From SbD1 sp049300095 (GTDB lineage Bacteria; Desulfobacterota; Syntrophobacteria; Syntrophobacterales; Syntrophobacteraceae), in NCBI GenBank assembly GCA_049300095.1, contig JBAQYM010000131.1, forward strand, positions 5,220 to 69,219: a stretch of 64,000 nt of DNA. The letters are read 5' to 3'. The notes below the pieces were generated by a model. It made no database searches, was not told the DNA's origin, and was given only the letters and a program-made list of their open reading frames with translations. The position numbers and the translations under genes were made by a program. Positions 1-9,381 of the stretch are shown here, piece by piece (the stretch's first letter is position 1; every line of letters starts with the position of its first letter).

Positions 1-27
1 AGATGGGAAGACGGGGGGGAAACCGGT

Positions 28-564
28 TCAACCGCAGCCCTGGCCCTTCAGGATCAGTATGAAATAGGGCTTTTGCGGGTCGTTGCAGGTAACGACCGCG
101 GTCTTTTGGGTTTCGCCGTTGCAGGCTTTCGGGTTGAGGTTCAGCGTGATCGTTCCCTCGCCGCCGGGAGGGATGGCCCTGTCGAACTGGGCCACCGAGC
201 TGCCTCAGCCGGGCACCACTTTCTTAATATTGAGAACGGATTCGCCCGTGTTCTTGATGCTGAACCTGTGGGTGAAATCTTTACCTTCGCAGATTCGTCC
301 GAAATCGTGGCTTGTCTCGGGGACGACGACCGCGGGGGACCCGCCGGCGGCCGCGACCGGCTTATCGGCCGTTTCGGAGGCATAGGCCACAGGATCGAGA
401 ATGCAGATCTGGGGTTTTTCGGGATTTTGAGCCGGGGGTTTCCCGAGCTTCAGTTGAGCGAGGAAATTGTCGAGATATTTCGATGAGGAATCGGAGACAT
501 GCGCGCAACCGGCGACGAGAAAACATGCGAGGACGCAAGCCGTTATCACGACCAGCCGCTTCAT
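28..564 (-). CDS. DUF1573 lipoprotein with in-frame TGA (candidate selenoprotein)
   Basis: Small exported lipoprotein: signal peptide beginning MKRLVVITACVLAC, lipobox LVAGC near residue 20, low-complexity linker, then one DUF1573 (Ig-like, HYDIN/ASH-type) domain. The reading frame meets TGA at 205-207, but the same frame continues for 58 more codons to a TGA at 28-30. The downstream part carries the second half of the DUF1573 domain (PPGGEGTI, NDPQKPYF, LKGQ). In this family the site normally reads CGC(T); here it reads VVPG-TGA-GSS, so the TGA falls exactly on the first conserved cysteine. Start chosen at 564 because GAGGGGGG precedes it. Reading the TGA as selenocysteine is an inference; the alternative is a recent nonsense mutation. 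The function of DUF1573 proteins is poorly known. Confidence 0.7.
172..196 (-). promoter_or_regulatory. SECIS-like hairpin just after the in-frame TGA
   Basis: On the minus strand, 8 bases after the TGA, GGTGGCCC can pair with GGGCCATC around the 9-base loop AGTTCGACA (eight pairs including one G-U). The loop begins 16 bases after the TGA and has G as its second base. From memory this meets the loose bacterial SECIS pattern (short stem, loop 16-37 bases after UGA, G in the first two loop positions). Such hairpins also occur by chance in GC-rich DNA. Confidence 0.4.
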
Positions 565-711
565 CGTTTTTCCCCCCTCTATACCGTGGTCCAAAGTCTT
601 CTATGCCCCCCGCGCGTACGTATGCACGAAAACACGGCATCAAGTCAAGCATATTTGGAGAATGATGGCTGAATCGAGCGCAAATAGAGGTGCGCTCATA
701 TCCGGCGGGTG

Positions 712-3276
712 TCAATGGATCGGGAGGACAAGGCGGAAAGTGACTCCCTCCTTGGGGTTATCGATCACTTCGACGCGGCCCTTGTGGGCTTCGGCGATCT
801 TTTTCACAATGGGAAGGCCAAGGCCGGTCCCCTCTTTCTTCGTGGTAAAAAACGGCAGGAAAATGTCTTTTCGCTGATCGAAGGGGATGCCGCAGCCGCA
901 ATCGACTACTTCGACGATCAGCCGGGCGCCCTTCCTGAGGCAGTGCAGCTTGACAAAGCGACCCTTCGGCGTTGCCTCGATGGCGTTGATCAAGAGGTTC
1001 AGGATCGCCTGCTTTACCCTCGCGCCGTCCATGAGTATCGGTTCGCCGGGGTAGCAGAGATCGACCTGGAGCTCGATGCCTTTCTTATCGGCGATCTGCC
1101 TGGCGATATCGAGACTTTCCTGGATCAGGTGGTAGATGTCCTCGGGGGTCTTTTCCAGTTCGAGCGGCCTGGAGAAATCGAGCATATTCCCCACCATGTG
1201 TTCGAGGCGGCGGGTTTCCTTGAGCACGATCTCCATTTTCTCCCAATCCGGAGAAGTCTTCGGGGTGTGGTTCTGGACGAGCCTGGCAAAGCCGCCTATC
1301 GCGATAAGAGGAGTTTTCATGTCGTGGGCGACACTGGAGAGCGCCCTTCCGATTCCGGCGAGGCTTTCGGCTTCGCCCAGGGCCTTTGCCGAGCGTCCGC
1401 GGACCATCAGCTTCCACATTCCGTCCATGAGAAGCGTCAACTGCCGCACGTCCGACTGGTCATAATCCCGTTCCTTGTTCGCAACGATTGCAAGGGCCAC
1501 GATCCTGTCCCCGTCGAAAACGGGAATGCTGAGCAGCCGTTGCGGGGGTATATCGCCGCAGGGGAGTCCTTTGCCCCCAGATTCGAGCAGGGCGGGGTCA
1601 TTTATTATGATCGGTCTGCGCTTTCTAACCGCGTCCGCCCAGACGCCCGAATGCGCGATTTCATGGCGGACGGGCGCTTCCTGGAGTCCGCACGAGGGTA
1701 TGTGCTCCGTGGCCCCGGTATGGAGGTCGAGTATTCTTTCGTCCTCGTCGAGAAAGCCGATCAGGCCGATCTTGCTGCCCGTGAGTTTCACCTGCTGTTC
1801 GAGCACGTAATCGGCGACTTCCTCCTCGGAGGACCAGCTCATCTGGCTGAGTTCCAGCAAGGCCTCCAGGCGAATTTCATCGAGTCGAAGCGCATTTTCG
1901 GCACGTCTGCGCTCCCGTATCTCCGATCTCAGGACCGCATTAGTCCGGGCAAGCTCGGCCGTCCGCTGCCGCACGCGATTTTCGAGTTCGTCGTGTGCCC
2001 CGCGGAGGTCCTCCTCCATCTTTTTCCTGTCCGTAATGTCCAGGATGTATTCGATAATGAGCGAAACCTCGCCGTCCAGGTCGAAAATCGGATGGGCGTG
2101 AATCTCCACGTGGCGCGGGGTCCCGTCCGGATCGTGGTGAATGTGTTCGGTAATCAAAGGCTTTTTTGTTTTTTTAATTTCCTGCAGGGGGCAGAAGTGT
2201 TCGCTTCCGCTGCATGGCGCATCGCCCTGGTGGAAGAGAGCGTAGCATTTGGTGTTCCGGGGGAGCTTATCGGGCGAGGCCGCCGAGTTTGCCATGACGA
2301 CGTCGTAATTTCGGGCGTCGAGGACGTAGAAAGGATGGGACAAAGACTCCAGCACGGTATTGAGAAACGTGTTGCGATGGATTAGCTCCTCTTCGGCCCT
2401 TTTCCTGTGCGTGACGTCGCGCGCCGTCCCGATAAGACCGGTGATGGTGTTCCCATCGAGCAGGGCGGTCGAGTTGAACTCCAGGGTTATGATCTCACCC
2501 GATTTAGCGCGCACCCGGACTTCCGCCGGTTCAAGCGTTTCCCCGCGCAGCGATCTCTCCCTCCTGTCCTGTATGAGCGGAAGGTCGTCGGGGTGAATGA
2601 GCGGGGTGTAGTCTTTCCCGATCCACTCGCGGGCGCTCCACCCGGTAATCTGCTCGAAGGCCGGGTTTAACGACAGGATCTTTGCTTCGAGTGATACCGT
2701 GTAGATGATATCCAGCGAGTTTTCAACAAGGGTGCGGTATTTCACTTCACTGTGCCTCAACGCCGATTCCGCCATTTCGCGTTCGAGGATTTCTTTTCTG
2801 AGCCGCGGGCCTGTCTGCCAGGGCCGGGGCGGTTCGCTCGCGGCCGAATCCTCCGGGTTGCCCTCGTGGGGATCGAGTTCCCGCTCGACCTTCTTCCGCT
2901 CGATCGCATACCTGATCGTGCGTTCGAGCACCTCCCGGCTGATTTCGCCTTTTGTCAGGCAGTCAACGGCGCCGACGTCCAGCGCCTGTGAATCGACTTC
3001 ACCGTCCGGGCCCCTCAGCAAAATCATCGGGGGATCACATCCCTTGCGGCCGGCTTCGGCCAGGAAATCGATCCCAGTACGCTCGCCGAGTGTGTAGTCC
3101 ACCAGAACGGCATCGTGGCAGGGAAGGCACACCGCTTCCAGCCCGGCCTCGAAGGAAGTCACCCAATCGAGCTTGAACTCCGTAAAAGGGGATTCCGACA
3201 GCAGTCCCCTTACCAGGGCGTACTCGCTCTCGTCTTTTTCTATCAACAGCACATTCACTGTTTCAGTCGTGCTCAT
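712..3276 (-). CDS. Receiver-PAS-PAS-GAF hybrid sensor histidine kinase
   Basis: Cytoplasmic two-component kinase of about 854 residues. Order seen: N-terminal CheY-like receiver (acidic E13/D15, phospho-acceptor D60 in VLVDYTL, K109), two PAS domains (about 175-290 and 300-415), a short coiled coil, a GAF domain (about 470-620), then the HisKA dimerisation helix with SVAHDMKTPL and the ATPase domain with NLLINAIEAT, DCGCGI and GTGLGLPI. No transmembrane segment is visible, so the signal is probably intracellular or comes by phosphotransfer to the receiver. Start at 3276 (MSTTETVNV) was chosen because the receiver fold starts there; ATGs upstream at 3303 and 3333 are possible. No response regulator lies next to it, so it looks orphan. 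Confidence 0.88.
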   Translation of the reverse strand: MSTTETVNVLLIEKDESEYALVRGLLSESPFTEFKLDWVTSFEAGLEAVCLPCHDAVLVDYTLGERTGIDFLAEAGRKGCDPPMILLRGPDGEVDSQALDVGAVDCLTKGEISREVLERTIRYAIERKKVERELDPHEGNPEDSAASEPPRPWQTGPRLRKEILEREMAESALRHSEVKYRTLVENSLDIIYTVSLEAKILSLNPAFEQITGWSAREWIGKDYTPLIHPDDLPLIQDRRERSLRGETLEPAEVRVRAKSGEIITLEFNSTALLDGNTITGLIGTARDVTHRKRAEEELIHRNTFLNTVLESLSHPFYVLDARNYDVVMANSAASPDKLPRNTKCYALFHQGDAPCSGSEHFCPLQEIKKTKKPLITEHIHHDPDGTPRHVEIHAHPIFDLDGEVSLIIEYILDITDRKKMEEDLRGAHDELENRVRQRTAELARTNAVLRSEIRERRRAENALRLDEIRLEALLELSQMSWSSEEEVADYVLEQQVKLTGSKIGLIGFLDEDERILDLHTGATEHIPSCGLQEAPVRHEIAHSGVWADAVRKRRPIIINDPALLESGGKGLPCGDIPPQRLLSIPVFDGDRIVALAIVANKERDYDQSDVRQLTLLMDGMWKLMVRGRSAKALGEAESLAGIGRALSSVAHDMKTPLIAIGGFARLVQNHTPKTSPDWEKMEIVLKETRRLEHMVGNMLDFSRPLELEKTPEDIYHLIQESLDIARQIADKKGIELQVDLCYPGEPILMDGARVKQAILNLLINAIEATPKGRFVKLHCLRKGARLIVEVVDCGCGIPFDQRKDIFLPFFTTKKEGTGLGLPIVKKIAEAHKGRVEVIDNPKEGVTFRLVLPIH

Positions 3277-3580
3277 CGCGGCCCCGCCTTGGAGGGCGTT
3301 CATTCCGAAAGGAGCTGAAAGCCCGGAAATCAAGCCATTGCTGGAAGCTTCTAAATGAAGATAGGCATGTGGGTTGGAGAGGGCAATGCGGATCGTGAGC
3401 CTTTAAGGAATGAGCAGTGTTGCGCGCCACACTCCACGTTATTGTAATCACAGCCAAATGGTGCAATAGTATCCCGGTCGGCACGAGAGACTGCCCGAGG
3501 CCGCGGCGGACCGCCGGGCCGCGGCATTTGCCTCCGGACCGGTCCGGAGGTCGAGTTACCTGGGAATGGGGGATGCATAG
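3277..3580. other. Intergenic region between divergent genes, no gene seen
   Basis: This gap separates the leftward histidine kinase from the rightward M42 peptidase, so it must hold promoters for both. I found no convincing promoter, repeat or RNA. Confidence 0.5.
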
Positions 3581-4651
3581 ATGGATGAGACCGCGCAGTT
3601 GTTAAAAGACCTGTCCGAGGCGCACGGCGTGCCGGGATACGAAAATGAGATTCGAGCCCTTGTGCGCCGCCTCCTGGAGCCTTTCGGGGCAATCGACCAG
3701 GACCGCGTGGGCAGCCTCGTTTGCCGGAACGGCGAGACAGGGCCGCGCCTGATGCTGGCGGCGCACCTGGACGAGATCGGCTTCATGGTGAGCCACATCA
3801 CCGATGATGGGTTTCTCAGGTTCCTGCCGCTGGGGGGGTGGTGGGAGCAGGTGCTGCTGGGCCAGCGCGTTCTCATAAAGACCCACAGGGGCGATTTGCC
3901 CGGAGTCATAGGCGCGAAGCCGCCTCACGTGCTCTCGCAGGAGGAGCGCAAGAAGCTCGTCGAGCTCAGAGGCATGTACATCGATATCGGCGCCGCGTCA
4001 AAAGCGCAGGTCGAGGAAGCCGGAGTGCGGCTCGGGGACCCGGTGGTGCCGGATTCACCCTTTTTGCCGCTGCTTGGCGGCAAGGTCTACATGGGAAAGG
4101 CCTTCGACGACAGGGTCGGCCTCGCGCTCATGATAGACACCATGCGGCATTTCTCGCGGGCCTCGCACCCGAATGTACTCTGCGCTACGGGCACGGTCAT
4201 GGAGGAAGTCGGCCTGCGCGGCGCAAAGACCAGCGCGGGGCTGGTCGATCCGGACGCGGCAATAATTCTTGAATCCGACATTTGCGGCGACGTGCCGGGG
4301 ATCGAACCCCACGAATCGAGCATAAAGCTGGGCGGCGGACCGTCGCTCGTCCTGCTCGAAGCCCGGATGATTCCCAATCTCAAGTTTCGCGACCTCGCAA
4401 TCGAGACGGCCGCCCAACTCGGCATTCCCCTGCAGTATTCGGCCTGGCTCGGGGGCTCGACGGACGGCGGGCAGATACACCTTCATGGAATCGGGGTGCC
4501 GACGATCGTTCTCGGGGTCCCCGCGAGGCACATCCACTGCCACAGCGGGTTTATCAGCAGGGAAGACTACGACCGCACCCTGCGGCTGCTCATAGCCCTG
4601 GTGGAAAAGCTCGATGCGAAGACAGTGGCGGGGTTTACCGGGCGGGATTAG
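3581..4651 (+). CDS. M42 family metallo-aminopeptidase
   Basis: Cytosolic dizinc aminopeptidase of the M42 (glutamyl aminopeptidase/endoglucanase M-like) family, 356 residues, the usual length. Visible motifs in order: LAAHLDEIGF (zinc-binding His62 and nearby Asp), AFDDRVGL (bridging Asp), VMEEVGLRG (catalytic Glu pair), ILESD and HCHSGF (C-terminal zinc His). These tetrahedral enzymes trim peptides released by the proteasome or other proteases. Some members are annotated as cellulases, but aminopeptidase is the supported activity. The start is preceded by GGGGGATG. It stands alone; neighbours are unrelated. Confidence 0.9.
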   Translation: MDETAQLLKDLSEAHGVPGYENEIRALVRRLLEPFGAIDQDRVGSLVCRNGETGPRLMLAAHLDEIGFMVSHITDDGFLRFLPLGGWWEQVLLGQRVLIKTHRGDLPGVIGAKPPHVLSQEERKKLVELRGMYIDIGAASKAQVEEAGVRLGDPVVPDSPFLPLLGGKVYMGKAFDDRVGLALMIDTMRHFSRASHPNVLCATGTVMEEVGLRGAKTSAGLVDPDAAIILESDICGDVPGIEPHESSIKLGGGPSLVLLEARMIPNLKFRDLAIETAAQLGIPLQYSAWLGGSTDGGQIHLHGIGVPTIVLGVPARHIHCHSGFISREDYDRTLRLLIALVEKLDAKTVAGFTGRD

Positions 4652-4666
4652 AAAAGGATCACGTTA

Positions 4667-4704
4667 ATAGTCGGGTAGGCAACCGCCATCGTGTACCCGA
4701 CTAT
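4667..4704. terminator. Hairpin after the M42 gene
   Basis: Perfect 11-bp inverted repeat ATAGTCGGGTA/TACCCGACTAT starting 15 bases after the stop codon, with a 16-base loop. There is no T-tract, so it could be a transcript-end stabiliser or a weak terminator and not a classical intrinsic terminator. Confidence 0.4.
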
Positions 4705-4794
4705 GAGAGATCGTTCCGGTTTTCATATCGTTTTGGCGCCGAGTTCACTCGATGCATGTGTTGGGCGGGGCAGGCTGAAAAGGTTGTTACCCAA

Positions 4795-5219
4795 AGAAAT
4801 ATTCAAGCTGCGCGACCATTGAGCCGGACGTGAGTCCCCCTCCCTGCGACGGGAAGGGGTAGGGGAGGGTGTTGAATTTTCAGGTACTTACGACCCCCTC
4901 CCCCAGCCCCTCCCGCCAAGGGAGGGGAGACCTCCGCCCTGTTTTGGCCACACCTGCCGCAACTTTTGCATTTGGGCAGCAGCCCCGGAAAGCCTGCCCC
5001 ACGACCGCAGAAATATTCAAGCTGCGCGACCATTGAGCCGGACGTGAGTCCCCCTCCCTGCGATGGGAAGGGGTAGGGGGTGTTGAATATTCAAGTGCTT
5101 ACGACCCCCTCCCCCAGCCCCTCCCGCCAAGGGAGGGGAGACCTCCGCCCTGTTTTGGCCACACCTGTCGCAACTTCTGCATTTGGGCAGCAGCCCCGGA
5201 AAGCCTGCCCCACGACCGC
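4795..5219. repeat. Two tandem copies of a ~212-bp non-coding unit
   Basis: Copy 1 is 4795-5008 and copy 2 is 5009-5219; they differ by a few substitutions and a short indel. Each holds an internal inverted repeat built from CCCCTCCC/GGGAGGGG stretches and ends with ATTTGGGCAGCAGCCCCGG. A related TTTGGGCA(G/A)CAG(C/T)CC string recurs near 6622 and 12103, so the tail belongs to a wider repeat family. No gene is seen in 4705-5313. Confidence 0.85.
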
Positions 5220-5313
5220 ATGCATACTGGAAGCCCCGCTCCCATAGCGACGGCGGCTGGCTGCGCCCTAGCCTTAGGTGAACAATCTTGGCCTCAGAGG
5301 AACGGTAGGGAGA

Positions 5314-6297
5314 TTAACCGCTCCCGGGCAGCCAGAGGTAATAGAGGCCGCTTTGGATCGGAGGGATCGCTTCGGCGATTCCGAGATCGATCAGGTTTAT
5401 TCCCGGCGTTTCCGGCTTGCCGGCGGATGTATTGTAGATGTTGTCGTCGTGATACTCGGCGCGGTGGTAAACCACAACCTTCGCGTCTTCGGGGAGCCCG
5501 GACATTCTGGCGCCCTCGCGGAGCGCGTCGTCAAGATAGCCGATGCGGTCGATCAGGCCGAGCCGCAACGCCTCATCGGCCGCGTAGATGCGCCCGGACG
5601 AAACCTGTGCCCTCATGTCGCCGCTCAAGCGGCGGTGCTTTACCGCGAGGCCGATAAATCTTTCCGCCATGTCGTCTATGAGCTTTTGCATGATCCGGCG
5701 CTCTTCCGGTGTCGTGGCGCGGAAGGGGGAGCCCATGTCCTTGTTCTGTCCGGATTTGTCGACTTCCATGTCCAGGCCGATCTTGCCCATCAGTCCGGTG
5801 ATGTTGGGTCTTAAAAACACGACGCCTATCGAGCCGGTAATCGAAGTGGGATGGGCCATGATGAAATCGGCGGGAAGGGCCACGTAATATCCGCCGGAGG
5901 CGGCAACCGACATCATCATCGCAACGACCCGCGCTCCGCTGCGCTCCCTGTACCGCGTGATCTCGTGGTAGAGCATGTCGCTCGCCGTGACCGATCCTCC
6001 CGGTGAGTCTATCTTCAGGATGACCGCCTTGATTTGCTTGTCCTTTTCCGCCTTTTTCAACTGGGACACGACTTCCTGGACCGTGCCGGGCCGCCTGGCG
6101 AAAGGCAGGCCGCGCTGGCCGTCGGAGATGAAGCCTTTGACTGAAATCACCAGTATCTTCTCATCCCCCTTGCCCTGAAGGGTGTACTCCTCCAGAGGTT
6201 CCGTGCGGTCGGGGAAAACGGTGATCCTGGGTTTGATGCACCCGGCGCCCACCAGCAGGCACGCGGCGACAATCACGGCGGAAAGGGAGCGAATCAT
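5314..6297 (-). CDS. sppA: Signal peptide peptidase SppA-type lipoprotein (S49 serine protease)
   Basis: Serine protease of family S49, 327 residues, the short single-domain SppA form. The N-terminus is a lipoprotein signal (lipobox VGAGC, Cys20), so it is membrane-attached instead of having the usual transmembrane anchor. The S49 core shows KIDSPGGSV, the nucleophile serine in SVAASGGYY, the GSIGVVF strand and the general-base lysine in the DKSGQNKD segment (Ser/Lys dyad). Family role: degradation of cleaved signal peptides and membrane-protein fragments. A TGAGGTG ribosome site precedes the ATG. It is a single gene between repeat-rich spacers. Confidence 0.88.
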   Translation of the reverse strand: MIRSLSAVIVAACLLVGAGCIKPRITVFPDRTEPLEEYTLQGKGDEKILVISVKGFISDGQRGLPFARRPGTVQEVVSQLKKAEKDKQIKAVILKIDSPGGSVTASDMLYHEITRYRERSGARVVAMMMSVAASGGYYVALPADFIMAHPTSITGSIGVVFLRPNITGLMGKIGLDMEVDKSGQNKDMGSPFRATTPEERRIMQKLIDDMAERFIGLAVKHRRLSGDMRAQVSSGRIYAADEALRLGLIDRIGYLDDALREGARMSGLPEDAKVVVYHRAEYHDDNIYNTSAGKPETPGINLIDLGIAEAIPPIQSGLYYLWLPGSG

Positions 6298-6457
6298 CTA
6301 AAGCACCTCATCTTCAAGCACTGCAATGCATATCCGGACGATGCCTAAAAGAGTGAACAGTGAAGAGTGAACAGTGGACCGGATAAAGGGGGCTGCTGCC
6401 GAAGTCGATTGCGGTAAAACAGTAATGCGTTCATGGTTAAGCCCGGGACCCAAGGAT

Positions 6458-6640
6458 CGTCATTCCCGCAGTGTTTTTGGGCGGGAATCCAGTGTCTTTC
6501 CAGATGGTTGCAAGAACAAAGACGCTGGATTCCCGCCCAAAAACGCTGCGGGAATGACGGTTTTAGAGCTTAGAGTTCGCCGCCCGAACCTAAAGTATAA
6601 CAATTCGTGGCACTTTGACTTGGGCAACAGCCCCTAAAGA
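6458..6640. repeat. Palindromic element related to the one at 11947
   Basis: 6458-6559 is a long inverted repeat: CGTCATTCCCGCAG...GGCGGGAATCCAG on the left is mirrored on the right, around a loop near 6500. Similarity to 11947-12130 continues past the palindrome (CCCGAAC, then ACTTGGGCAACAGCCCC), so this looks like a decayed copy of the same mobile unit. Just upstream (6352-6376) are short GTGAACAGTGAA-type direct repeats. The rest of 6298-7218 shows no gene. Confidence 0.75.
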
Positions 6641-6650
6641 CTTACGCGCC

Positions 6651-6698
6651 GTCCTCCGTCCTCCGTCCTCCGTCTACTGTCCTCCGTCCTCTGTTCAC
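6651..6698. repeat. Short tandem repeat of CCGTCCT units
   Basis: About seven imperfect 7-bp CCGTCCT/CTCCGTC units in a row, ending in CTGTTCACC, the start of the GTTCACC-type motif seen in the other repeats. Non-coding; a slippage-prone tract. Confidence 0.7.
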
Positions 6699-6998
6699 CG
6701 CCCCACTGATAGCCGAGCGGGCGGTTTTTGGCAAATTCAAAAGGGTTTTGAGATTGTTTCTGTAAATTGCTTCTGGCCCGGCGGCACGGAAATGGTTATC
6801 TAGCTAAGAGTTGTTGCCGTTGTTGGGTTTCTCCCCGCTTAATCCCACGCACGTTCCACAGCCGGCAAGCCAAAGAGCATGCCCCGCCGCCTCGGTTAAC
6901 CGGTGGGAAACCCAACGAGACTATTTTTCCCGGTTCGAGCGAGCCGATGTAACCGGCCGAATAATCGCTCAATCCCGGTATTGGATGCGGATTCCCGC

Positions 6999-7169
6999 AA
7001 CCGTTCACCGCGGAGACGCGGAGGGCGCGCAGACGCGGAGGGCGCGGAGATAAAGACAAGTCGGCATATCAGGCCTCAAACGTCGATGCAAGATACCGGG
7101 GCCGATGCGGGATACAGGGTGTAATACCTCATCCGGTGTTTTTCTCTGCGTCTCCGCAGTGAATTCTTA
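6999..7169. repeat. ACCGCAGAG-family inverted-repeat element, copy A
   Basis: Left arm AACCGTTCACCGCGGAGACG at 6999, extended by GCGGAGGGCGC direct repeats, and right arm TCTGCGTCTCCGCAGTGAA near 7144, separated by about 90 bases without coding potential. It is one of five similar pairs in the window (see 9066, 11731, 32961, 44663), all intergenic. It lies immediately upstream of the SulP gene. Confidence 0.75.
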
Positions 7170-7218
7170 CAAAATTTTTCGTTACTAATGCGATGGTGGC
7201 ACAAAGAGTGGTGATTTC

Positions 7219-9006
7219 GTGATGAGATGGCCTTCCGCGTCGGCGGTTTTTCCCTTTCTTGGCTGGTGGAAACTTGTAAACCGCCAGACCCAGCGGGCGG
7301 ATTTCCTTGCCGGGATTACGAGCGCGATCATAGTGCTTCCGCAAGGGATCGCATTTGCCGCCATTGCCGGTCTTCCCCCGGAATACGGCCTTTATTCGGC
7401 GATCGTTCCCGCCATTGTCGCCGCGCTGTTCGGTTCCTCGTTGCACCTGATCTCGGGGCCAACGACCGCCATATCGCTCGTGGTTTTCGCCAAGGTCAGC
7501 ACGCTTGCCCAGCCGTTCACCTGGGAATACATCGAGATGGTGCTGGCGCTGACCCTTATCGCCGGGGCGTTTCAACTGACGCTGGGAGTGGTGCGCCTGG
7601 GCGCGGTGGTTAATTTCGTTTCCCATTCCGTGGTGGTGGGATTTACCTTCGGGGCCGCAATCCTGATCGCCACAAGCCAGGCAGGCCATTTTTTCGGAAT
7701 CCCCATCCCGTCCGGCAAATCCTTTTTGCACACCTGGATCGAGCTTGTCAGGCTCCTTCCGAATACGAACCTTTACACCCTCGCGGTCGCGCTCACGACC
7801 CTCGTGACGGCCGCCTCGCTCAAATACTTCCGGCCCCGGTGGCCGGGCCTGCTTGTCGGCATGATAGCCGGGGGCCTCATGGGACTGGCGCTTGACGGCA
7901 AATCGCACGGGCTGGCAATGATGGGGGCGCTTCCCGCGAGCCTGCCTCCCTTCTCGGTGCCGAACCTGTCCATCGACACCTTGCGAACGCTCGTGCCGGG
8001 AGCGCTCGCCATAGCGATGCTGGGGCTTGCCGAGGCCGTTTCCATCGCCCACTCGATTGCGAACCAGTCCAACCAGCACCTCGACAACAGCCAGGAATTC
8101 ATCGGACAGGGCTTGTCCAACATCGTGGGAAGCTTTTTCTCCGGTTATGCCTCTTCAGGATCGTTTACACGCACGGGCGTGAACTACAACGCGGGGGCCA
8201 GGACCCCGATGGCGGCCGTCTACGCGGCGCTGCTCCTGGCCGTGATAGTAATTCTCATAGCCCCGCTCACCGCTTATCTGCCGATCGCCGCCATGGCGGG
8301 CGTGCTCATGCTGGTGTGCTGCAGTCTCGTGGACGCGCAACACATAAAGACAATATTCAAGGCCAGCAAACCCGAAACCGTGGTGCTCGCCGTCACCTTC
8401 TTTTCCACCCTTTTCATCGAGCTGGAATTCGCCCTCTTCTCCGGCGTCATCCTTTCTCTGCTCCTCTACCTCAACAGGACCTCGCACCCGCACTTCACCA
8501 CTTTTGCCAACCAGCATGAGGTCGCCTGCGGGAACGGTCACTCGGTAAAGGCGTACAACATTACCTCGCCCGAGTGTCCCCAACTGAAGATAATCCGGAT
8601 CGACGGGTCCATATTTTTCGGCGCGGCCAACTACATTTCCGAGCAACTGCAAAGTATGACCCAGCACCGTCCCGAGCAGTGCCACATCCTGATCGTCGGC
8701 GCCAGCATCAACTTTATGGATGTCTCCGGATGCGAGATGCTCTATCGCGAAGGCCGGAACCTCTATCTCGAGGGCAGGCAGCTATATATGTGCTCGCTCA
8801 AAGAGGAAGTGATGGAAATTCTCGAGAGGGGCAACTACGCCGAACCGGGGAGGATAATAATCTTCGCCTCGGTCGAGGAGGCGCTGGCGAAGATCATTCC
8901 GGGGATGGACTGGGAGCGGTGCCGCCAGTGCGGCTTGCATCTCTTCAAGAACTGCCCCGAGTTCCCGAAGAAGATCAGCGCGCCGGATGTGCGGGCGGAC
9001 ACTTAA
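7219..9006 (+). CDS. SulP family anion transporter with STAS domain
   Basis: Inner-membrane SulP/SLC26 permease, 595 residues. The transport domain (about 20-420) has the family signature around QGIAFAAIAGLPPEYGLYSA and the following membrane spans; the C-terminal STAS domain (about 450-560) contains IDGSIFFGAANYI and the loop INFMDVSGCEML. Substrate class is sulfate, bicarbonate or another anion; the sequence does not decide which. After the STAS domain a 30-residue tail holds CRQCGLHLFKNC, a possible small metal site that is unusual. The start is GTG 7219 or ATG 7222. It is a single gene. Confidence 0.9.
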   Translation: MMRWPSASAVFPFLGWWKLVNRQTQRADFLAGITSAIIVLPQGIAFAAIAGLPPEYGLYSAIVPAIVAALFGSSLHLISGPTTAISLVVFAKVSTLAQPFTWEYIEMVLALTLIAGAFQLTLGVVRLGAVVNFVSHSVVVGFTFGAAILIATSQAGHFFGIPIPSGKSFLHTWIELVRLLPNTNLYTLAVALTTLVTAASLKYFRPRWPGLLVGMIAGGLMGLALDGKSHGLAMMGALPASLPPFSVPNLSIDTLRTLVPGALAIAMLGLAEAVSIAHSIANQSNQHLDNSQEFIGQGLSNIVGSFFSGYASSGSFTRTGVNYNAGARTPMAAVYAALLLAVIVILIAPLTAYLPIAAMAGVLMLVCCSLVDAQHIKTIFKASKPETVVLAVTFFSTLFIELEFALFSGVILSLLLYLNRTSHPHFTTFANQHEVACGNGHSVKAYNITSPECPQLKIIRIDGSIFFGAANYISEQLQSMTQHRPEQCHILIVGASINFMDVSGCEMLYREGRNLYLEGRQLYMCSLKEEVMEILERGNYAEPGRIIIFASVEEALAKIIPGMDWERCRQCGLHLFKNCPEFPKKISAPDVRADT

Positions 9007-9065
9007 ACAACTGCCCTCAGAGGGGTCGCGGGGGCAACGGCGGTATATTACGGCAATCTTTACGC

Positions 9066-9234
9066 AACCGTTCACCGCAGAGACGCAGAGGGTGCGGAGA
9101 AAAAGCGAATTTGAATTCGTTGAGTCCGGAACAGCCTTCAGCTTCTCTGGAGGAGCGTTTTCCTGGAATTTTCCTGGAATTTCATGTAAATCCCGGTTTT
9201 CTCGGCGTCCTCAGCGTCTCTGCGGTGAAGGGTT
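9066..9234. repeat. ACCGCAGAG-family inverted-repeat element, copy B (intact)
   Basis: Left arm AACCGTTCACCGCAGAGACG and right arm CGTCTCTGCGGTGAAGGGTT enclose a core with CAGCCTTCAGCTTCTCTGG. The same core occurs inverted at 11810-11835 in copy C, so copy B shows what C looked like before it was interrupted. The remainder of 9007-9381 shows no gene. Confidence 0.8.
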
Positions 9235-9381
9235 ACATCGTTACAAATCCCTCCTTTCGATCCGGTTGCCCGGTAAATTGATTTGACGCGGCTGAGCAGT
9301 GTCATCTAAACTTCAAGCCTTATCAACCTTCATGCGCAACGTCCGTTTTGCTTTATCTTCCCGGAACTCGACGGAGGCCAA

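Noticed and set aside
6651..6698. CRISPR-like array of short repeats
   Set aside because: Units are 7 bp in direct contact with no spacers; a simple tandem repeat.
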